9,540 nt of DNA from positions 1 to 9,540 of the forward strand of contig CAYQAJ010000209.1 in the NCBI GenBank assembly GCA_964415245.1. The letters are read 5' to 3'. Made by a program: the position numbers and the translations under genes. The DNA is from CAYQAJ01 sp964415245 (GTDB lineage Bacteria; Planctomycetota; Planctomycetia; Pirellulales; Pirellulaceae). The notes under the pieces are model-generated. The model was not told the DNA's origin and made no database searches. It saw only the letters and a program-made list of their open reading frames with translations. Positions 1 through 4,983 of this stretch are shown piece after piece (positions within the stretch are counted from its first letter, which is position 1; each line of letters starts with the position of its first letter).

Positions 1-475
1 CGCCGTCGCGCGACGATTGCTTGCGGCCATTCGTGCCAATCTCGCCCGATGCGACGAAGCCACCCGAGTCGCTGGCAAGCCAACCGATCGCCACAACGAC
101 CGCCACGCCGCCCCCGGCCAACAGCACGACCGCCACGCCGATACCCACCACGAGCAGCAGCACTTTGTTGCTAATCGCGGGCCGCGACCGGGAGAAGTTC
201 GTCAAGGGCGGAGCGGTTCCCGATTGCAGCGCCGGGCTCCACGACGCGGGTGGAGCTGCTTGCGAATGAAGCGTCGGCGGCAAGGGCGGATTCGGCGTAG
301 TCGAACTCGGTGCGGGAGCGGGCTGCTGAATGACCGGCGGAGGGGGCGGCGAAGGTGCGCTCGAGCCCGGCATCGTGAATTGACCCTGGCACCGCGGGCA
401 CTCGACGGTGCGTCCGGCCAGTTGCGGATTGCTCGTCACCACTTTGCCGCAGTGAGGGCATGATGCATTTTGCAT
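1..475 (-). CDS. Zinc-ribbon, proline-rich, single-pass membrane protein (N-terminal part, cut by window edge)
   Basis: An open frame with no stop runs from an ATG at 475-473 to the window edge, giving 158 visible residues. It begins MQNASCPHCGKVV and has CPHC (C6, C9) and CPRC (C26, C29), a four-cysteine zinc ribbon. A low-complexity Pro/Ser/Ala/Thr linker follows (about 38-92), then a hydrophobic segment (about 105-133, NKVLLLVVGIGVAVV onward) fit for one transmembrane helix, then a polar tail continuing off the window. A good ribosome binding site lies 6 nt before the ATG. The order ribbon, Pro-rich linker, one helix, C-terminal domain is common in planctomycete membrane proteins of unknown role. 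By inference the ribbon is cytoplasmic and the missing part lies outside the membrane. The function is unknown. Other frames over this stretch are open because of high GC and have no comparable motif. Start and frame are confident; the protein's full length cannot be known here. Confidence 0.85.
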   Translation of the reverse strand, partial: MQNASCPHCGKVVTSNPQLAGRTVECPRCQGQFTMPGSSAPSPPPPPVIQQPAPAPSSTTPNPPLPPTLHSQAAPPASWSPALQSGTAPPLTNFSRSRPAISNKVLLLVVGIGVAVVLLAGGGVAVVVAIGWLASDSGGFVASGEIGTNGRKQSSRDG

Positions 476-481
476 ATCACG

Positions 482-488
482 CTCCCTT
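482..488 (-). promoter_or_regulatory. Ribosome binding site of the zinc-ribbon gene
   Basis: Read on the minus strand this is AAGGGAG, 6 nt before the ATG at 475. It fixes the start of the zinc-ribbon gene. It lies 8 nt beyond the left end of repeat element A, so the element fills almost all the space between this gene and the one upstream. Confidence 0.7.
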
Positions 489-540
489 CCATAGAGCTTA
501 TCCAAAAGCCGTCGGGGACTGGCTCATTTTGCAGACGCCG

Positions 541-571
541 TCCGTTGCCAGTTGTCCGTTGTCAGTTGCCA
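541..571 (-). repeat. Heptad tandem repeat, RCAACKG type, inside element A
   Basis: On the minus strand, from 567 downward, the units are GCAACTG, ACAACGG, ACAACTG and GCAACGG, four degenerate 7-nt units in a row. The same type of unit occurs at 4885-4919. It is part of a two-block cassette with 638-668. Any protein read through it is repetitive and unlikely to be real. Confidence 0.7.
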
Positions 572-637
572 CTTGGTGGCATTGCCTTGAGTGACTGCGT
601 CGCCGTTTCCGGCTCTGGATTCTCGACTCTCTCCCCC

Positions 638-668
638 ACTGAACACTGAAAACTGAACACTGAAAACT
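638..668 (-). repeat. Heptad tandem repeat, ACTGAAM type, inside element A
   Basis: On the plus strand the units are ACTGAAC, ACTGAAA, ACTGAAC, ACTGAAA and a final ACT: four 7-nt units alternating in the last base. Read on the minus strand, the block gives AAGTTTTCAGTGTTCA close behind the stop codon of the upstream DUF1553 gene. Almost the same string (15 of 16) starts on the stop codon of the dienelactone hydrolase gene at 4854. It resembles in style the short heptameric repeats known from cyanobacteria, though I do not claim the same family. Confidence 0.75.
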
Positions 669-714
669 TTGTGTGTGCCTGTCCCCTTCTCTTGGACGGT
701 TTTTGGATAAGCAA

Positions 715-3700
715 TCAATCGATGAACAGAAACTCGTTGGTGTTGAAGATCAGCCGGCAGGTGTTAGCCAGGCCGTGCTGGGCGCAGTACTCGAGCAGCA
801 GCGATTGTTCTTCTTGGTCGGGCTCGCGCCCCAATGCCAGGCGGAAGGCGGCCGATACGTGCTCGGCGTCGGTCGATCCCGTGACGGCAACGCGATCGGC
901 GAAATGCTGGGCCATGCGGACCATGAACTTGTCGTTGAGCATCGCCAGGGCTTGCAGGGCGGTGAGCGTTTCGTTGCGGCGGGCGACCGTCTGCGAAGGG
1001 TCGGCGCAATCGAGCGTTTCCATGAACGGGTCCGGCACGCTGCGGACCAGAAAGCGGTACACGCCCCGCCGCCGCGTACCCGGCTCGTCAGGGTCGAACT
1101 GGTCGTACAGATAATGGGGCGAGTGGTCGTCGATGAAACCGAACGGTTTGTAGCCGGGCCCGTACATGCGGCCGTCGAGCACTCCGGCAGCGGCCAACAC
1201 CGCGTCGCGCACCGATTCGGCTTCGAGGCGGCGGCGATTCATTCGCCACAGAAAGCGGTTGTCGGCGTCGATCCGCTCCTGCGCTTCGTCGCCGGTCGAT
1301 ACTTGCCGGTAGGCGGCGCTATTGACAATCAGCCGGTGCAGCCGTTTGATCGACCCGCCGCGATCGCGCATTTCGACCGCCAGCGAATCGAGCAGTTCCG
1401 GGTGCGTCGGTAGTGCGCCCATGCGGCCGAAATCGTTGGGCGTTTCCACCATGCCGCGGCCCAAGTGGTAATGCCACACGCGATTGGCGATCGAGCGCCA
1501 CGTGAGCGGGTTTTTGGGATCGGTGATCCACCGGGCGAGCGCCACGCGACGCGCGCCCTCGTCGTCGGGCGGGCAATCGAACCGCGAGGGAAGACCCGAC
1601 AGGCAGCTCACCGTGCCGGGCCCGACTTCCTGCAAGGGGTTCTTTTCACTGCCGCGCTCGAGCAGGTAGACGGGCCGGGGTATTCCTCGCGTCGGCGCGA
1701 AGTTGCCCTGCGGATCAAAGTGCGTGGCGGCGGCGAACACCATCCGCCCGGCGGGGAGCGCGCTCAACTGACTACTAAGTTCTCCCGCCTCTTTCGCCAG
1801 TCGGTCGCGCTGGGCGATTCGCTCGGGCGTGTTGGTGCGGGCGAGAATCTCCTGATAGCGTCGCTGGGCAGCCGCCAATTCCCCGAGCACCGATTCGTCG
1901 GCGGGATGCGGCCACAAGCCGTCGGTCAGGTTCGCACGGCCCCAGCGAACCGGCGCCTCGATCGAATCGAGCGAAGTCACGGCGGCACCACGGGCCACGT
2001 TTTTGCCGTCGCCATCGAGCACCGCGAGCTCGGAAAGCGCGAAGATGTAATCGTTCTGCCGGGGGCAGAGCTTCGTCGCGGTAATGCGGATGTACCGCGC
2101 CTTGACGCCATCGACCGTGATTTCCCACGGTGCGAGTCCGGGATTCGGCACGTCGGCGGCACTTTCATCGGCCAGAACTGCGTGTTTGCCCGACGCGGCG
2201 AATTCGGCGTCATCGAGCGTCGATTCGACCTTGAACCGCACAGGAAAGCCGAAGCCCGCGCCGATTCCCGCGAACTCGTCGTGACACGGGTGCAGCACCA
2301 CCTTGCGAATCTCGACCTCGCGGCCCAGATCGACCTGCACCCATTTCGCGCGGCTGGGATCGCTCTCGATGGCGCTGTGATAGCCATACTGGGGCGGTTT
2401 GCCGCTGGGCTCAGCCTTGGGGCGCAGCTCGCCGAGCCGCGCTTCGAGGGCGACCAGCTCCTCGCCCCCGTCGGCTCGCACGGTCTCTTCGAGCGCTTTG
2501 CGCTTCACCTCGACATCGGCAAGCTGCCCGGTCAGTTCCCGCCGCTGCGACTCGATCGCCGGATCGACGTCGTACGGCCGATCGGCCCGATCGACCCCGG
2601 CGAACACCGCCTGCAGGCTGTAATAGTCTTCCTGCGTGATCGGGTCGAACTTGTGGTTGTGGCAGCGGGCGCACTGGGCGGTAAGGCTGGTAAACGTGTT
2701 CATGGTGGTCGACACCATGTCGTCGCGGTCGAGGTTGCGGGTGATCTTCTTGTCGATCTGGTTCTCGCCCAGCTCGACCTGCCCCACCCAGTCGAACGGG
2801 CCGGCGGCAATGAAGCCGGTGGCGGCAATGCCGTCGGGCGTGTCGCCGTACAGCACGTCGCCGGCAAGTTGCTCCTCGACGAATCGCGCGTACGGCTCGT
2901 CGGCGTTGAGCGAGCGAATCACGTAATCGCGGTAGGGCCAGGCGTTGGGGCGGAGCTTGTCTTTGTCGAAGCCGTGCGTGTCGCCGTAGTGCACCACGTC
3001 GAGCCAGTGCCGGGCCCAGCGCTCGCCGTAGTGCGGCGAGGCCAGCAGGCGGTCGACCAGCCGCTCGTAGGCATCGGGCGAATCATCGGCGAGAAACGCT
3101 GCCACCTCGTCGGGTGAAGGAGGCAAACCCAACAGGTCGAAATACAGTCGGCGGATGAGCGTGCGGCGGTCAGCCTCGGGCGATGGGTGCAGTTTTTCGG
3201 TTTGCATCCGTGCGAGCAGGAACGCGTCGACGGGCGTGCGGGGCCAGGCGCCATTGCCCGCGCTTAAGTCGAGGCCGTCGTCCGGCGGCGCGACGACAGG
3301 GAGCGGTTCGAGCGACCACCAATTCAAGCCAACGAGGCTCTTATCGGATAGTGTCAGCCCTTCCGGCCACTTCGCCCCGTCGGCGATCCAGCGAGTGATG
3401 GCGGCGATGTGTTTTTCGCTGAGGGGCTCGCCGTCCTTGGGCATTTCGGGCGGGTCGCCGTTGATGAAATCGAGCAAGAAGCTGGCATCGGGATCGCCCG
3501 GTTCAATCGAAGCGCCGCTCTCGCCGCCGGCCAGCGCCGACTTGGCGGTGGCCAGCGACAACCCACCCTTGCGGTCGTTGTCGTTGTGGCACTTGAGGCA
3601 GTGTCGCTCGAAGATGGGAGCGACGCTTTGCTGAAACGTAGCGGCTGCATCGGCGCGAGGCGCGTCGTCTGCGTCTTTGGCCTCTTGAGCACAAAGCGGC

Positions 3701-3786
3701 CACGGGGCAGCCAACGCCAACGCTCCCGCAAGCAGATACGCGACTGAACGTCCGTTTGCGAATCGACTCTGCCCCATGGTTCGCAT
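715..3786 (-). CDS. Exported PSCyt1-DUF1549-DUF1553 (PSD1) cytochrome-like protein with discoidin-like insert
   Basis: This 1023-residue protein of a planctomycete-typical family has no established biochemical role. Residues 1-33 form a signal peptide (SVAYLLAGALALAAPWPLCA), so it acts outside the cytoplasm. PSCyt1 follows with a haem c motif C63-LKC-H67 and PEMPKDGEPL downstream, whose Met could be the distal ligand. DUF1549/PSCyt2 covers about 180-390 and contains a second CxxCH (C372-ARC-H376, in CARCHNHKFDP), usual for this family. A charged, probably coiled-coil stretch (about 405-455) leads to a beta-rich discoidin (F5/8 type C)-like segment (about 467-630; KWVQVDLGREVEIRKVVLHP, ARYIRITATKL). 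DUF1553/PSD1 covers about 756-1005 (DPKNPLTWRSIANRVW, PTHPELLDSLAVEM, LIVNSAAYRQ). The ATG at 3786 was chosen because it sits just before the signal peptide; the ATG at 3777 is also possible, and the frame is open upstream to a GTG at 3879, which would bury the signal. The usual DUF1501 neighbour is absent. By inference it binds haem and possibly a carbohydrate or cell-surface ligand. Confidence 0.93.
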   Translation of the reverse strand: MRTMGQSRFANGRSVAYLLAGALALAAPWPLCAQEAKDADDAPRADAAATFQQSVAPIFERHCLKCHNDNDRKGGLSLATAKSALAGGESGASIEPGDPDASFLLDFINGDPPEMPKDGEPLSEKHIAAITRWIADGAKWPEGLTLSDKSLVGLNWWSLEPLPVVAPPDDGLDLSAGNGAWPRTPVDAFLLARMQTEKLHPSPEADRRTLIRRLYFDLLGLPPSPDEVAAFLADDSPDAYERLVDRLLASPHYGERWARHWLDVVHYGDTHGFDKDKLRPNAWPYRDYVIRSLNADEPYARFVEEQLAGDVLYGDTPDGIAATGFIAAGPFDWVGQVELGENQIDKKITRNLDRDDMVSTTMNTFTSLTAQCARCHNHKFDPITQEDYYSLQAVFAGVDRADRPYDVDPAIESQRRELTGQLADVEVKRKALEETVRADGGEELVALEARLGELRPKAEPSGKPPQYGYHSAIESDPSRAKWVQVDLGREVEIRKVVLHPCHDEFAGIGAGFGFPVRFKVESTLDDAEFAASGKHAVLADESAADVPNPGLAPWEITVDGVKARYIRITATKLCPRQNDYIFALSELAVLDGDGKNVARGAAVTSLDSIEAPVRWGRANLTDGLWPHPADESVLGELAAAQRRYQEILARTNTPERIAQRDRLAKEAGELSSQLSALPAGRMVFAAATHFDPQGNFAPTRGIPRPVYLLERGSEKNPLQEVGPGTVSCLSGLPSRFDCPPDDEGARRVALARWITDPKNPLTWRSIANRVWHYHLGRGMVETPNDFGRMGALPTHPELLDSLAVEMRDRGGSIKRLHRLIVNSAAYRQVSTGDEAQERIDADNRFLWRMNRRRLEAESVRDAVLAAAGVLDGRMYGPGYKPFGFIDDHSPHYLYDQFDPDEPGTRRRGVYRFLVRSVPDPFMETLDCADPSQTVARRNETLTALQALAMLNDKFMVRMAQHFADRVAVTGSTDAEHVSAAFRLALGREPDQEEQSLLLEYCAQHGLANTCRLIFNTNEFLFID

Positions 3787-4023
3787 CTGAGTCTCGCGGC
3801 CCCGTGAATCGGCGAATTCCCCAGATGCTTTTCTAACATACGCAGCAACTCGGACGCCACCAAATGCGGCATCGCCCACCGGTTTTTGGCCGATTACGTG
3901 CCGCCGAATGCTGTATCGGCGCCCGGCGGTTCGGTATCATGGCGGCCGAGGAAGGTTGGAATGCGCGCAGATTCAGCGGCAGCCCAGACGCGCCGCAAAG
4001 CTCATTCAGCGAGGAGTCCCGTC
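3787..4023. promoter_or_regulatory. Divergent intergenic region, promoters of the DUF1553 and dienelactone hydrolase genes
   Basis: This 237-bp spacer separates two divergently read genes, so promoters for both should be here. For the plus-strand gene the best -10-like string is TATCAT at 3935-3940 (context GGTTCGGTATCATGG), 84 nt before the ATG, but no good -35 sits at the right distance. I could not find a convincing promoter for the minus-strand gene. I see no strong dyad and no small gene; the open frames across it only extend the two neighbours upstream and lack sequence of interest. Confidence 0.4.
4011..4016 (+). promoter_or_regulatory. Ribosome binding site of the dienelactone hydrolase gene
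   Basis: GAGGAG lies 7 nt before the ATG at 4024. It settles the start at this ATG, directly before a signal peptide, rather than at any codon in the 138 nt of open frame upstream. Confidence 0.8.
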
Positions 4024-4854
4024 ATGAAGAAGCTTTATTTGTTAGCGGTTGTGTGCATGTCGGCGCTGGTCGGATGGGCGGCGCCGGCGTCTCGTGCGGC
4101 CGACGAGCCGGCCGATCCCGTCAAGGCGCGGCTCGAAAACTCGCCCCGCCACCAGGAGTGGGTCGAAATCAAAACGGCGACGGGTCGCGCGCTCAAGGCG
4201 TACGTCGTGTTTCCCGAGGTCGACAGAAAAGTCCCGGCCATCGTGGTCATTCACGAGAACCGCGGGCTCAACGATTGGGCCCGCAGCATGGCCGACCAAT
4301 TGGCCGAGGCGGGATTCGTGGCCGTGGCGCCCGATCTGTTGAGCGGACTCGGGCCCGATGAAGGCGGCACCAGCAGCTTCACGTCGGAGGACGATGCCCG
4401 CACCGCGTTGTACAAGCTGACTCGCGATCAGGTGCTCGGCGATCTGGATGCTACGGTCGCGTACGCCAAGAAGATCGATTCGGCCAACGGCAAGGTGGCA
4501 GTGTGCGGTTTTTGCTGGGGAGGCGGTTACTCGTTCATGCTGGCTACGCACAACAGCGACCTCGCCGCAGCCTATGTCTTCTATGGCACGACCCCCGACG
4601 ACGACGAGGCGCTGAAAAGCATCGCCTGCCCGGTGTACGGCTTTTACGGTGGCAACGACGCGCGGATCAGCGGGCAAGTGCCCCGCACCACCGAGCGAAT
4701 GAAGGCGGCCGGCAAAGAGTACGATCCGGTCGTGTACGAAGGTGCCGGTCACGGGTTCATGCGGGCCGGCGAAGCGTCCGACGCCAGCGAAGCCAACCGC
4801 AAAGGGCACGACGAGGCGTGGGCGCGGTGGAAGGAGCTTTTTAAGGGGCTGTGA
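4024..4854 (+). CDS. Exported dienelactone hydrolase family protein
   Basis: A 276-residue alpha/beta hydrolase of the dienelactone hydrolase (carboxymethylenebutenolidase, DLH) family. Residues 1 to about 26 are a signal peptide (KKLYLLAVVCMSALVGW, then APASRAAD). The mature enzyme has the expected DLH landmarks: HENRGLND (H77-D84) with E78 at the place of the family's active-site Glu; VAPDLL; the nucleophile elbow G162-F-C164-W-G-G, with Cys rather than Ser; GGNDARI with D212; and GAGHGFM with H243. The triad would be C164-D212-H243. Known DLHs open cyclic lactone/enol-ester rings in chloroaromatic breakdown, but many homologues act on other esters, so the substrate is not fixed. Known DLHs such as the Pseudomonas enzyme are cytoplasmic, so the signal peptide here is notable. 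The esterase gene follows 129 nt downstream on the same strand, separated by repeats; a shared transcript is possible but not shown. Confidence 0.93.
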   Translation: MKKLYLLAVVCMSALVGWAAPASRAADEPADPVKARLENSPRHQEWVEIKTATGRALKAYVVFPEVDRKVPAIVVIHENRGLNDWARSMADQLAEAGFVAVAPDLLSGLGPDEGGTSSFTSEDDARTALYKLTRDQVLGDLDATVAYAKKIDSANGKVAVCGFCWGGGYSFMLATHNSDLAAAYVFYGTTPDDDEALKSIACPVYGFYGGNDARISGQVPRTTERMKAAGKEYDPVVYEGAGHGFMRAGEASDASEANRKGHDEAWARWKELFKGL

Positions 4855-4919
4855 AGTTTTCAGGGTTCACGCGGCGGCGGACCTACAACTGACAACTGGC
4901 AACTGACGACGGACAACCG
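4854..4919 (+). repeat. Heptad-repeat cassette starting on the hydrolase stop codon
   Basis: The cassette starts with AAGTTTTCAGGGTTCA (4854-4869), whose first base is the last base of the TGA stop. After a 15-nt GC-rich spacer come five 7-nt units at 4885-4919: ACAACTG, ACAACTG, GCAACTG, ACGACGG, ACAACCG. Both parts, in the same order, occur on the minus strand inside element A (638-668, then 541-571). Here they stand without the inverted-repeat arms. The cassette has the same orientation relative to the upstream gene at both sites. The function is unknown. Confidence 0.75.
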
Positions 4920-4929
4920 TTAGATTGCA

Positions 4930-4961
4930 GCGTCTCCAGAGACGCCGCGCCATGCCGCGGC
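4930..4961. promoter_or_regulatory. Two adjacent dyads in front of the esterase gene
   Basis: GCGTCTC/GAGACGC (4930-4936 and 4939-4945) is a 7-bp dyad with only 2 nt between its arms, which suits a protein-binding palindrome better than an RNA hairpin. Overlapping its end, GCCGCG/CGCGGC (4944-4949 and 4956-4961) is a 6-bp stem with a 6-nt loop. They end about 22 nt before the ATG. No T-run follows, so they are not a standard terminator. They may form an operator or leader structure for the esterase gene; chance in high-GC DNA is also possible. Confidence 0.35.
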
Positions 4962-4966
4962 GCGCC

Positions 4967-4972
4967 GAGAGG
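4967..4972 (+). promoter_or_regulatory. Probable ribosome binding site of the esterase gene
   Basis: GAGAGG ends 11 nt before the ATG at 4984. The spacing is rather long, but no better site is seen, and the start is independently supported by the signal peptide that begins there. Confidence 0.45.
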
Positions 4973-4983
4973 TCGCAACGCAA

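Larger units (their letters stand above)
496..712. repeat. Inverted-repeat (MITE-like) element, copy A, 217 bp
   Basis: The ends are an 18-bp inverted repeat with one mismatch: GCTTATCCAAAAGCCGTC at 496-513 and GACGGTTTTTGGATAAGC at 695-712. Inside these, GGGGACTGGCTC (514-525) pairs with GTGCCTGTCCCC (675-686) at 10 of 12 positions, and the right arm carries an extra 8 nt (TTCTCTTG, 687-694). The same arms, including the 8-nt extra, recur at 9388-9516. The interior (about 533-670) differs from that copy and holds the heptad repeats listed separately. It encodes no transposase and has no obvious target-site duplication. It lies 2 nt past the stop codon of the DUF1553 gene and 20 nt from the ATG of the zinc-ribbon gene. 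It could be a non-autonomous mobile element, a REP-like repeat, or a hairpin that ends or protects the upstream transcript. The repeat itself is plain in the sequence; its mobility is inferred. Confidence 0.85.

Noticed and set aside
171..461. A 96-codon closed minus-strand frame near the left edge
   Set aside because: It overlaps the zinc-ribbon gene in another frame and lacks its CxxC pairs, membrane segment and ribosome binding site.
541..668. A CRISPR-like array
   Set aside because: Units are 7 nt and directly tandem, with no spacers and no cas genes.
524..718. A 64-codon minus-strand frame over repeat element A
   Set aside because: It is a translation of the inverted-repeat arm and heptads (VFSVQFSVFSG, QLTTDNWQ). 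Such products appear in databases as spurious small proteins.
1465..3117. A 550-codon open frame on the plus strand
   Set aside because: It lies wholly antisense to the DUF1549/DUF1553 gene, whose domains are unmistakable. Its product is Arg/Val/Gly-rich low-complexity sequence without recognisable motifs, as usual for antisense frames in high-GC genes.
4930..4961. An intrinsic terminator for the dienelactone hydrolase gene
   Set aside because: The dyads have no T-run after them, and the first has only a 2-nt loop.
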